The notes beneath the pieces are model-generated. The model searched no databases. It was given only the letters and a program-made list of their open reading frames with translations, and was not told the origin of the DNA. The position numbers and the translations under genes were made by a program. Shown here one piece after another: positions 51,505 to 64,000 of a DNA stretch of 64,000 nucleotides. The DNA is taken from positions 27,975,554-28,039,553 of the forward strand of contig NC_092562.1 in assembly GCF_037975245.1 (NCBI RefSeq). The letters are read 5' to 3'. The DNA is from Apostichopus japonicus. Its lineage: Eukaryota > Echinodermata > Holothuroidea > Aspidochirotida > Stichopodidae. Each line of letters opens with the position of its first letter. The first letter of the stretch is position 1.

Positions 51505-52611
51505 ATGTCCCCGAGCACGACCGATACAAATGATAAAGTTACCCTCATGGATAGTGCGCGCATGCGCAGAGCAAAAACAGTCAACAGAATCGAAGAAAGC
51601 ACAGTTAACCGGCAAATGAAGAAACTTTCATCGGAACAACAAAGAGTACTGGAACATTTCAGAAAGGAGAAGGAAAAATTAGTGCCATCTTTGAGAAGGT
51701 TAAAGGTGGAGCAAAACTCTGTCGGTGAAAGTCATGGAAGTAAGAAAGAACTGGACTGGATTCCTTTAAGCCACGCAGGGAGTTTACCTTCCTTGTGCCC
51801 TCCAAGACATAGAGGAGACAGCCACAGTGATACAGGGAGTATCTCTGTCCATTCTGACCCTTATATCAGACCGTTTATTCAACCACAATCAACGATACAT
51901 GCTCTCTGCTCACCGCGATTGACACGTCGAAATCGTAAAGACGCCGGTTTGCGGCGTTCACCTCCAGATATGCCATCTCGTTCGACATCAGAAAATAATT
52001 TAACTGGTGACGTCATAAAGAACGATACACAGGACAGCAGCCATGTTACACCGCCAATCCAAAAACAAGTTAAAAGGAAAGGCGGTCATAATGGTGTTAA
52101 AAAAGCATGGGCGAAACCTAACGATGTCGCAGAAGATACACAACACTTGTTAAGTGTACCAGCCATATCGGTCCACTCCGAAGAGAAAGCGGAGAGTAAC
52201 AACAACATCAATAACGTTGTGTCGCCAAGAGGACAAAAAGGCTTGCATCGCGATGTACCGAGGTCACCGAGGTCACCGCGGTTTAGGACCGTGGATAATT
52301 CCAGAGCGCGAATAATCGATAACAGGATTAACCCTGTCATAACAACTGTTGATTCTCGTTCAAGAACAAACCCTAATAGCTGTGTACATTGGAATGTTAC
52401 CTCGACTAGACTCCGCAGTCTGAGAATTGACAAGCAGGCATCGAATAGGCTACGGTTGAGTGATCTTGATCTAACGTACGGTAACCGGTTTGCCACACAC
52501 CAAGACGATGTTGATCTCGCCGAAGAAATGAAGAAGTTGGAAAACTGTCGATATTTGAGAGGCAGACGGTCTTCGTCCGATGAAATCATTTATAAGCCCG
52601 AATTTAGTTGA
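51505..52611 (+). CDS. Unrecognised basic, Ser/Arg-rich 368-aa protein, single coding exon
   Basis: Uninterrupted frame from ATG at 51505 (context CAACATGTC) to TGA at 52609-52611. A pyrimidine-rich acceptor ending TTTCAG at 51477 lies 27 nt before the ATG, so a 5' UTR intron is likely and the coding part is one exon. The protein is hydrophilic with no signal peptide or membrane segment. Residues about 27-70 look helical and charged (Q-Q-R-V-L-E-H-F-R-K-E-K-E-K). The middle is rich in Ser, Arg, Asn and Pro, with short repeats such as R-S-P-R-S-P-R and phosphorylation-like R-x-x-S sites. The C-terminus ends S-S-S-D-E-I-I-Y-K-P-E-F-S. I recognise no family. The length, codon-like composition and splice signal favour a real gene over chance; a minus-strand 167-codon frame inside it is a shadow. 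Confidence 0.65.
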   Translation: MSPSTTDTNDKVTLMDSARMRRAKTVNRIEESTVNRQMKKLSSEQQRVLEHFRKEKEKLVPSLRRLKVEQNSVGESHGSKKELDWIPLSHAGSLPSLCPPRHRGDSHSDTGSISVHSDPYIRPFIQPQSTIHALCSPRLTRRNRKDAGLRRSPPDMPSRSTSENNLTGDVIKNDTQDSSHVTPPIQKQVKRKGGHNGVKKAWAKPNDVAEDTQHLLSVPAISVHSEEKAESNNNINNVVSPRGQKGLHRDVPRSPRSPRFRTVDNSRARIIDNRINPVITTVDSRSRTNPNSCVHWNVTSTRLRSLRIDKQASNRLRLSDLDLTYGNRFATHQDDVDLAEEMKKLENCRYLRGRRSSSDEIIYKPEFS

Positions 52612-53882
52612 CTTGAATCAATAGCTGCGGTATACCGTATGGTACCGTATATGTGGAATTATACACAATTTCCTCTGGATATTGGGTGTGAGCACGGCTT
52701 GAGCGACAAATGAGAAGTGTTCTTTTGCCAAAGGAGTAAATCCAATAGTATGTGTTCAGTGAGTCCATTAGTGTCATTTCGAAAACAAATATTTTGAATT
52801 CGTTGCCTCTGGTCAGACCGTCCTTGCCATTTCGGAACTGTGGTGTAGAATTCATGTAGATGGGAAGTCAATGTTTCAAACGTTCAGTATGAGATGTGTC
52901 AAAGGTACACTTTTACGTGGATTTTTGGTTTCTTTCAACTAAGTTGACAGGTTACTGACTTTGTAATTATAGTTTTTAACGAGCCTTATACTCTGCTCAC
53001 TCACTTATAAGTGGGCCAATCATTCTAACTTATTCTTTTCCTCCTTTGCCCAATAGTTAAAAGGAAATATGACAACCAGTGTATATTGGGCTAAAATATA
53101 AATATTGTTGTGGATAACATATATATGTATATAGTGGTATTTGTTGTATCAAGGTCTCTTTTGCTTTACATTTTTTTCTGATTTAAGTTTTTTATGATTA
53201 TTTTATTGTCGATCACATTTAAGAAAAAAATCATCTATGGATGTATACTGAGAATTATGCGTTTTTTATAAATAAATATAACATAGCACGCAAAAAGAAT
53301 AATACTAATTCAGAGAGACACATAGAGAGGGAGAAAGAGAAGTGGGTGGAGAAAGAGTCCATCGCACTGTGTGGAGAGAATACACTATTTAATGAACTTA
53401 CAATTTTTAGCTCCAGTCTCCTCACACAGTGGCGTGCCAAAAGGGAGATACGGCCGGCACCTCCAGTCGTCTTTCGAGGGGAAGGGTTCCGTCGGGAGTT
53501 TTAACATTCAGCCGGGAAGAATTTTACCACTGCTACGGGTATCTCCCCCCCCCCCTTACCCCTCTTTTCAACCTAACACAAAGTTAATATTTATTTAGCA
53601 CATCCTTGCGTTTAGATTTATATCATTATAGACCTAATAGGTATTAACCATCATATCAGCGACCAGGGCCATACAATCCTCAGCAGTGAAAATCGAATTT
53701 GTCTCAAAATCGATGCCATTGCAAGACGGGTTGGAGCCAAATACAGCGTGATCCCTTCACCCATGAACGGTAGGAATAATAAAACAAAAAGGAATGAAAA
53801 GGAAAATTCGTTCTCTGTCCCCCCCCCACCCCGATTGTCCCTCCCATGGGCTAACATACTGCTATAGCTTCCGGGCTCACCT

Positions 53883-54341
53883 CAAGGGCGGCGGAACCGG
53901 GGGGGCACAGGGGGCACGTGCCCCCCACTTTTCCTCAGGGTTAAAAATGTGCCCTTTTTCTACATAAAAATTGAGGTGTCTCAAGTTAGCAAGAGGCCAG
54001 GGAACCAGAATGAACACTCGGGAAGGGCCGTTTCCGGCCATCTGAGGGGTTTGTAAAACCAAAAATTTTCTTGTACGCTCCGCGCCAACCGATGGTGGCG
54101 CTCCGCTCAGAATGTCGTGCATACAACTTTGGATATTGCAGTGCTAGTATGCATTTTTTCCATGAAAGGGGGGGGGGGGGGGGCGTTGATGAAGTGATGT
54201 GTATACGCGAAAAAGATAATACAATAAGAGTTATAAAGGGTACTGAATATAAGACTACATCAGTCAAATTGAATTTGTGCAAAGTGCCCTTTGATGTCGG
54301 TGCCCCCCCCCCCCAGATTAAAAGTGCTTCCGCCGCCCTTG
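53883..54341. mobile_element. hAT-type MITE, copy B, with perfect 8-bp target duplication
   Basis: Perfect 14-bp terminal repeats CAAGGGCGGCGGAA and TTCCGCCGCCCTTG, flanked by GCTCACCT at 53875-53882 and 54342-54349. Very similar to 3349-3985, suggesting recent movement. Confidence 0.93.
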
Positions 54342-54570
54342 GCTCACCTGCACTCTCAGACCAGCGTAAGCTCAGAGATGAACTCCTACGTCCGTAGTTA
54401 TACTAAACAACTCGCTGGTGTTTGTTGGTTTATGTTTAGACACCTTGCTCAGCCAGTCACTGCAGTCGGTCTCGAAATCGATCCTCACTCCGAGAAAATG
54501 CTGCAACGGCGGGGTGGATTAACCAGACCTGGAAAAGCTGAATTCCTACTGTAAGAAATACTGAGGCTTT

Positions 54571-54925
54571 CAGGGACGTAGCCAGAAATTTGAAATGGAA
54601 AATTGAAATGGGGGGGGGGGAGCAGAATTTAAAAGGGGCTTTTCTAACAAACGGATCATTATTACACTTAACGGAGCGCTATGATGTATAAAGAAAATTT
54701 TTGCCCCAAATGCCTCCAACATTGCAGGAAAAAAACTATAGTAAGAGAATTGTATTACGTAGCAGACGAATTTTCAGGGGAAAAATTGAGAAGGGTCGCT
54801 TAGCTTCCTTCAACCTGAAAAGAGGGCTTTAAAGATATTTCCTGCTTTTAGTGAAATTTTATTTTTCGGGGTAGGCTACTCAAAGGGGGGAGGCGGAGCG
54901 ATTGCTCCCCGCTGGCTACGTCCTT
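54571..54925. mobile_element. hAT-like MITE
   Basis: Ends CAGGGACGTAGCCAG and CTGGCTACGTCCTTG, inverse with one mismatch. Flanks GAGGCTTT and TATGATTT agree only partly. Non-coding with G runs. Confidence 0.65.
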
Positions 54926-56210
54926 GTATGATTTTCATCTGGAGGTAAAGTTCTACTGTCATCATCATGGGGCCTTCATGAAAAATGACTAAACCCCCTA
55001 CTCCCCCCCTACCAAAAAACAAAAAAGAATGGCAACTAGTAAAGTAATGTTCTGTTATATTACAGTGAATTCCGATTTCATAGTAACTAGTTATTCTATT
55101 GTCAACTTAACTTTAAAAAAGTATATATATATATATATATATCGCTAACACTAAGGCAATGTTTTTAATTGAGGTATTACACATTTTGATACACACTCTT
55201 CCATCATCAATGTGGTTCACTAGCTTAACAAAGTCCAGTTTCATCTTCATTTCAAGTAGTTCAAGAAAAGAAAGACACATTCAGATATTCCTAGAGTAGA
55301 ACTTTACATGTGATAAACACTGAAGTGAAAAAGTGTCTGGAAGACAATAGTTTTTAAAATTAAACAAATTTATTCACTAATCCATATTCATTGAATGACA
55401 AAATAAATTAGAAGACGGAAAAAGCCTTAGTTTTATGAATTTTGATCAATTTCAACCTTTTCTGCCGTAACTTCTGGCAGCTTTGGTAGAAACTTCAACT
55501 GAATGTTGACCAGATATAAACAGTTGTTGTCATGGAAACCCAGCTAAAGGATGGGTACCCAGTGACATCAAGAGAATGGTTGGACAACATCAGGGACAAT
55601 TATGTCACCAGACCTCTTGATGAAAGCTTTGTTTTTTTCTAATTATGTTACAAAATGAGAATACATTATTTTTCTTCACACTAATTGATCCAGGCAGGGT
55701 ATGTAGACCCCCCACCCCCTGACCTTGCTTCCACCCACACCCACCCCTCGTCCTGGAATATATCATTCAAGAATTACCTGTCCCATTATACAAGACAGTC
55801 CCTAACACAATATTAAGTATTTGTAGTGGCCAGTATGAACAATATGTATATTTATCTTTTCAGATGTTAGATAATTCATATGAATCATGCGGTCAATTAT
55901 ATAACTTTTAACGCTATAATTTAAATTGAGGCAGTGATAAATAACTCTTGCAAGTGTAAGTCCTTTGTACGTATAATTTTGATTTAAAATGGTAGGTCTT
56001 AAACCAAGCATGATTTTTCAAATATTTTATTTTTACATCTCTGCACTGACAAATGGCAAAGAACCATTTTCTGGGTAGCAAACTACAAAGGCTAGATATT
56101 ATCACACATAAAATGCAGCTGTTTGGCATTAATATTGGCAAGATTCTTTATATAATTTAAAATCATTCCATAACAAGGAGGTCCTTTAATTCAATCTAGT
56201 CCAGCTCTAC
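54926..56210. other. Intergenic, nothing recognised
   Basis: AT-rich, with a short TA run near 55123-55142. No exon or element supported. Confidence 0.45.
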
Positions 56211-56219
56211 TCCATAGAA

Positions 56220-56312
56220 TGAAGATGTGTAACTAGTCGAGTGGATAAAAGTGGTGACATTAGCAGCAATGAAACCAAGCATCTGGGAAGTCATGAGTTC
56301 AAGCCCTGGTTG
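56220..56312 (+). repeat. tRNA-derived SINE head, decayed
   Basis: TAGTCGAGTGG (A-box-like) and GAGTTCAAGCCC (B-box-like) at tRNA(Leu/Ser)-like spacing; the stems are degraded. Confidence 0.45.
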
Positions 56313-56574
56313 GCTGCAGTAAGGAAAAGTTTTTCCTCGAGAAGAAATCCATCTATCTCCCACTTGAAAAGGTTTTCAAGAAAGTAAAAAAATTATAAAA
56401 AATTAGCTACAAACTTTAAACTGGATAGCCTCCTGACAGGGGGAATGGAGGAGGGGTGGGGGATGGAGGGGTGGTGGGGGGGGGACTGTTACATCACTGT
56501 TGATTTATAATAGATGTGACGGTGGAAACATCTGAGCTGCCTCTCTGATCATCTTTGGCCATTTTTTGCTCGCA

Positions 56575-59500
56575 TCATTGAGTATTTGGTTTCTTCTTGT
56601 ACATTAATGGGCTGTGAGGAAAAGAGAAGAAGAGACATTAGAAGAACTTTATCATATATTTGATTGAATGGAAGAATCTTCTTTTTTTAGTTTATGGGGC
56701 AGTGGGGAGAGTGAGGGTGGATGGGAAGTGGAAAGCTAAAGGGTTCTGCACCCTTTATAACCATAAAAATTTGATTACCATTGAGGTTGCATATCTTTGA
56801 CCTTGTAGCAAGCTAATTGTTTCACTTAATCAGCATTTCACAGCACTTCATTACTCTGTTTGTAATCACTCTACAGAACTCCAAACAATCGTAGCTGAGC
56901 ACAAGAGCACATATACAGAGGTTAATTTAACATTGGCTTAGACATCATCTGCTGAGTGGGAGGGGAGGAGGAGGGGGAAGCACTGCCAGGTATCATCAGA
57001 GAAGGATGAGGGGATACAACCCTGGGGGTCTGGGTAAACTAAGGTGCCCAGAGGAATATAGAATAAAGCCTAAGGTATTAACAACTTCATAATATTCCTA
57101 ATGAAACAAAGAAGACTTCATACAAGGAGCTCCCTGACATAATTTTATACTGTAAGCCAAAACTGTCTCTTGACACAACATTAACTTGAAGTTCTGCCAA
57201 GTTAGGCCATCCCTACTGCCAGCTGTATCAAGATCTAATATTGACAGACACATAGTGATTGAGCTCAGTAACAGGCTACTGATCCATCAAGTACTTACAC
57301 TCCCGGGTGGTGTTTCTGCATATGTTGCATATAGGTTGGTCTGTCCCTCCAATCTTTTCGGCAGATGTCACACCTGTAAGGACGCTCTCCCGTGTGTATT
57401 CGTTCATGGTTTGTCCTGGCCTCGTAACGGGGGAATGTGCGGTCGCAGTATCGACACGGTATAGGCCTCTCCTTTGTGTGCTTCCTCATATGAGCCACCA
57501 ACGCAGACTTGAAGTAGAACTTTGCCGAGCAGTAGGAACATGCGTGTGTTTTCTCGTTCGTGTGTAGCTTGGCATGTTGGTACTTACTACCACTTTTGAC
57601 AGTCTTCCCACAGATCTGACATGTTGACATTTTCTGGTTGTGAGAATCCATGTGAAGTTTCATAGACTGTTGTTTTAATGTCTTACCACATATTTTGCAG
57701 TCCACAGACCTGTTGGATAGTTGAGCATTCCGGCGGAGCGGTTTCCTCACCGTGGTTGCACTCGGACCGGGATTGAGGTGAGTCTTTTCGTGTACCTGTC
57801 GGTTCCAGTCTTGCTTGTAAGTTTTGTCGCAGAAACTGCACTTGAACCTCACTCCAGTGTGTATAAATAAATGCCTCTTGAGGTTCGTCTCGTAGAGAAA
57901 CTTTTTCCCGCAGACATCGCATTGGTGAGCTCTCACTCGGTCTCCCTTAGAATGAATCGACTCCATATGTCTCTTAATACTTTTGTTGGTGAGTGCAGCT
58001 CCGCAGCACTCGCAGAGCACAAAGACACTGTTCGGGTCGTTCTGATACTTTTGGTACTTTCTCTTATATTCGTCATCTTTGTGAGCGAGATATGTCGTCA
58101 TGGCCGACGAGAGACTTTTCGATTTATTGTGTGGGATGGTGATCATTCGCGGTGTTTCGTTTGGTGTGTGCTGCTCGCCAGTGATTCCAGTTTCCATGGT
58201 AACTGTATTGAGGTTGGATTTGGGTGCGGCGCTGTCGATCATGCCTCGTAAGGTGTCGAAGATAGTCTGATCTTCAAAACTCAGTTGGCCGTGAGGCGTG
58301 TAAGTCAATGGAATGGTAGCCTGGGACACGTCGGACAAGTTTATATCGGAGCTACTGATAAAGGACATGTGACTGCTGACAGACACATCCACTGGGTTAG
58401 CACAGATAGTTGTCTGGTGCTGCTCAGAAGGGAATATCTCACTTCTGAACAATGAAGAAGCAGATGGCTCTAAGGTCGTGAAAGTCATTCCTGCAATGGA
58501 GATGTTTCCATCGTTCCCTATACTGGCATTTCCGTTGTCGAGTGTGCTGTCCTGTGGAATTGAGGATTTTGAGATATTCCTTTGAGATAGAGCTTGCATG
58601 CTTTCATCGACAGAATGACCTTCGATGTTCAGACTGTCGTCTATTTTCCTATCGGTTAGTTGTATCGAATGAATATCTTTCATTGGTAGATTCCCATGAT
58701 GCATTGTGTTCAAACTACTCCTCATTGGCTGAAGCTCTGCAAATGTTCTCGGGCTGAGAGGAGATTCGTGGTGAGCCTGGCCGACGTTACTTATTTTCAA
58801 CACCCCGGGTCCTTCATCTGGTTCCTTCAGTCCACAGATACGAGCACTCTCTTCGATGCAGCTAGTTTCCAAGACTAAGTTCTCATCCATTTGACAAGAC
58901 TCGGGCCGAACCACATTAGCAGACTTACGCTTTGCAGAAGTTTCCTTCATATTACCTGGATGCACGGGAGCTTCCTCACTTGAATTTTCGGCTGCGTTCT
59001 CCATCGAATTTCCTGAACGTCCTCTTCTAGCCAAACTCTCACTAGTTTGTGATTTACCAGCTTCATCGTCTTCACCACTTTGGTGAGTCATTAACTCCTC
59101 TAGGATAACCTGAGCTGCATTATTCACATGTGACTTAGTTTTATCAAATATTATCTTATCAAGGCATAAATCTTTTACTCCTCTTTTGATCTCCTGTTTC
59201 TTCCCGTTCCTTTTCACCTGTTTAGGAGGTGTATCTGTCTCTGGTTCCTCATCAGGGGCATCACTTAACACAACATCCAGCTCCCTGTTTGGGATGGTGA
59301 TGAGTTCAGATGCCTCTAATGCCTTTGCAAATTTCTCTGCCCATTTCATGTCCCCTAGAGCGTGAATCGTACTGGAGGGCATCGTCTGTTGTTCCTCTGT
59401 GGTAATAAGTTGCTGGCAGTGGTCTAGTTTGTATCCCTGGCATTGACATGTCACGAGACAGGCATCCACACAAACTTCTTCTTTGTTCCACCAAGTGAAC

Positions 59501-61035
59501 AAAATTGGATTCTTACATTTCATCACCTTGACCTCGACATTTATTTGACCCTGAACAAAAATAAAAAAGAATTCATGTCATTCATATATTATTTATTTTT
59601 AATGAAATGATTTTTGTGGGCTATAGCTGAATATCTTACATATAAATTTGCAATTTAAAAGAGAAAAATCAAAATGTAGTTAAATTGATTTATTTAATTA
59701 CTTTCATGAAAATTTCATTTATGGCATGCATTTGTGGTTATTTGAAAGAGGGTAATAATGTTGCTAGATGCACCTATCCTTTTCAAGTAAATTTTCTTTA
59801 TCAGGAGTTCTCAATTCTTCTTGTGTGCCAGAGTAACATTTGTTGAAGCAAAAGGCCAGAGAACAAAAATCACATCGCACCTAGATGGAGCACTGAGCAG
59901 TGTAAAACAGTGGGTGTTTAAAGGCATTGAAGACTCGCCCCAAACCGTGTGCCGCGCTCTGAAAATGTTAACTTTCCGTTGCTTGCAAGTGAAGTTTTCT
60001 GCTTGTCGCTACAAAATGCAGACAGTAATGAAACGTGATACCTTGTTATCTTTGGCTGGACCTGAGTCGTCCATCGCTGTATCGTTTGTACACTGTGCTG
60101 TGGGTATTGACCGCAGCTGTATGTACTGACTGTACACTAGTGTCTAATTACTGAAGGTAGCAAGCTGTGTGCGTATTTTCTGGGATCGATGGTGGTGTCT
60201 AACACTTCTGTTACACCTCATTCGGAACTAGGTCAGATTACTGGCATTAGACGTTTCTTTTTGCGCAAGTCTTCACACCCTTTATCCCAGAAAATACACA
60301 CACAGCTTGCTACCGTCGTCGGTAATTAGACTTAAGTGGAAAGTCAGTACATACAGCTGCTGTCAATACCCACAGCACAGTGCACTACGATGGACATCTC
60401 AGGTCCAGCTTAAGATAACAAGGTATCACGTTTCATTACTGTCTGCATTTTGTAGGGACACGAACAAAACGTCACTTGCAAGCAACAGAAAGTTAACTTT
60501 TTCAGATGGCCGCACGCGGTTTGGGGCGACTCTTCAATGCCTTAAAGTCTAAGACCTGCAGAGTTTTCATACCAGACTAGTGCAAGATTGTGGGATGAAT
60601 GTTTGACTTATTTGTGGGCTGGATTGAAATCTTTGCCAGACAGATTGGAGAATACCTGCTCCATGAAAGACTGTAGTAGTTGCATGATGCTATGAATGAA
60701 TTATACAAGTTTGCTTTGTAGGTAGTATGACTTATGTTGCATGTAAATGAGGACATGCCCAGGCATATGCTGAAACACCTTGGTTTATATTTCTCGAATT
60801 GAACACTTGTTTTTGGAACTTGATTCCTGAGCCTTCCCAATCTAACTTCTAAGACATCAGTCTTCCACAATCAGAATATTAACTCTGGCCTAATTTAAAT
60901 TTTAGAACGTGCCATGTTTTGTTGTTGTTGGAAAGACAATCATCTTCAAAGTAAAATATCAAAGACATATTAAACCCTGCCAATCATTTCAACACTAACA
61001 TTCCACCTTTCTAGGTATTATTAATAGCTTACCAT
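56575..61035 (-). CDS. C2H2 zinc-finger protein, paralog 3 (8 fingers), three exons
   Basis: Putative DNA-binding protein of about 763 aa. The 5' exon (61088-61033) ends with ATG (61035-61033), preceded in frame by TAA eight codons upstream. The large exon is 59550-57299, and the 3' exon 56611-56575 is only 12 codons (V-P-L-M-Y-K-K-K-P-N-T-Q-stop). The N-terminus G-Q-I-N-V-E-V-K-V-M then I-L-F-T-W-W-N and A-C-L-V-T-C-Q-C matches the other two genes. Eight fingers begin near residue 514, four fewer than the paralogs; the last five align one to one with theirs, including W-R-D-R-P-T-Y-M-Q-H-M. The linker is Ser/Asn-rich rather than Glu-rich. Intron 1 (59551-61032) carries a head-to-head pair of transposon copies. 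The gene is divergent from KRI1, whose ATG lies about 0.7 kb from its 5' exon. Confidence 0.9.
59918..60546. mobile_element. Two family X copies head-to-head, a long inverted repeat in an intron
   Basis: 59918-60284 is a full copy in reverse orientation (TTAAAGGCATTGAAGACTCG to TCTTCACACCCTTTA). 60285-60546 is a second copy in forward orientation lacking its left end. They share about 260 bp as an inverted repeat around a loop of roughly 100 bp, within intron 1 of zinc-finger gene 3. Confidence 0.85.
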
Positions 61036-61088
61036 GCTGACAATTATATTTTCAGCTTAATCATCTTTGCAATGTCCAGTCTGTAGCC

Positions 61089-61759
61089 CTGCAATGACAA
61101 GAAAAAGTCATTTCATAAAGCTATAAGTAGTAAGTGTAAGCATATATGTGGTTGATTACTGTATGCGGTGACAAATCACAACACACGTACTGGCCAATAC
61201 ATTATGACCATCAGGGCCAACAATATAAATCATAAGCCTACTTACAGGCCCTATGCCTAGGTTACAATCGGCCTAGACTGAGCACTACGCTTTATTCCCT
61301 AGGCTAGAACGAAACAGGCCTGGGAATGCCAAGCCGAAGGGCCAGCACCAAGGTGTACCTAGCTTTTGCCAAAGTCGTAATTATTACAAGGTGAACTGAA
61401 CAGGTCAAACACTATACTCATATATTCTTCGGCGCGGCTACCACTGTCTCACTTGGCTAGGTAACATTTGAAGTAAGTTTCTTTCTTGCACAAACCCTTC
61501 TGAAATATAGCCTCAATTAAGACAGAAATGTATAAATTTCTGTGCTCACCCTACTGACCTGCGACGACTGATAGTGTAATTGGGAGGCATCTAACTACAT
61601 TAGTGACTGCTCGGTGGTAAAGTAATGCAAAAAAGAAATTTACCGCACATGCTACGCAATGTCGCACACAGCTGACATTGACTTACTGGTATAGGGTCTG
61701 TAGTACAGTTGATTCATCACTTGCTACCTTTTCCATTCAGTATATATACCTTCAATAAA
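61089..61759. promoter_or_regulatory. Putative shared promoter region, zinc-finger gene 3 and KRI1
   Basis: About 0.67 kb separates the divergent 5' exon of zinc-finger gene 3 (minus) from the KRI1 ATG (plus). TATATATA at 61741-61748 is too near the ATG for a usual TATA box and follows an acceptor-like CAG. No other core motif is claimed. Confidence 0.4.
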
Positions 61760-63970
<2,211 letters not shown>

Positions 63971-64000
63971 GTTTATATATTCATTGATTACAGTAGTATA

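Noticed and set aside
52086-52589. 167-codon minus-strand frame
   Set aside because: Shadow of the 51.5 kb gene; no splice signals or protein resemblance.

Overview
The window reads as nuclear DNA of a metazoan. Genes are split by many GT-AG introns, the DNA is AT-rich, and transposable elements are dense and often nested. Protein resemblances, intron density and repeat types suggest a marine deuterostome invertebrate, most likely an echinoderm; this is inference from pattern. There are no bacterial-type operons, CRISPR arrays or functional tRNA/rRNA genes.

Layout. 0-7 kb holds only repeats: small DNA transposons and two LINE remnants. 7.2-23.9 kb, minus strand, is a 17-exon gene for an M3 zinc metallopeptidase of the thimet oligopeptidase/neurolysin family, reconstructed end to end (665 aa). 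Its introns carry four tandem-repeat arrays (18, 48, 95 and a G-rich 18 bp) and several transposons. 24-30.8 kb is a transposon graveyard: a hAT-type element nested in another, and a LINE split by a solo LTR.

Three paralogous C2H2 zinc-finger genes follow on the minus strand at 30.8-34.9, 39.3-42.5 and 56.6-61.1 kb. All share one unusual plan: a 5' exon whose last three bases are the start codon, one large exon of about 2.2-2.4 kb coding nearly the whole protein, and a tiny 3' exon beginning V-P-[LV]-M. In all three, the stop that seems to end the large exon lies inside a GTAAGTA splice donor. The N-terminus has an unfamiliar conserved block centred on I-L-F-T-W-W-N. Between the second and third genes lie foldback elements, a perfect 280-bp tandem duplication, and a plus-strand, single-coding-exon gene (51.5-52.6 kb, 368 aa) that I do not recognise.

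At 61.8 kb the first four exons of KRI1 (ribosome biogenesis factor) start on the plus strand, head-to-head with the third zinc-finger gene across about 0.7 kb. KRI1 runs off the window edge through a tandem array that copies the 3' end of its fourth exon together with the splice donor.

The genes do not form an evident pathway: a cytosolic peptidase, a nucleolar factor and three putative DNA-binding proteins. The most novel-looking material is the zinc-finger family's shared architecture and N-terminal domain. Next come the tandem arrays built on exon/intron junctions and the set of inverted-repeat elements with clear target-site duplications.
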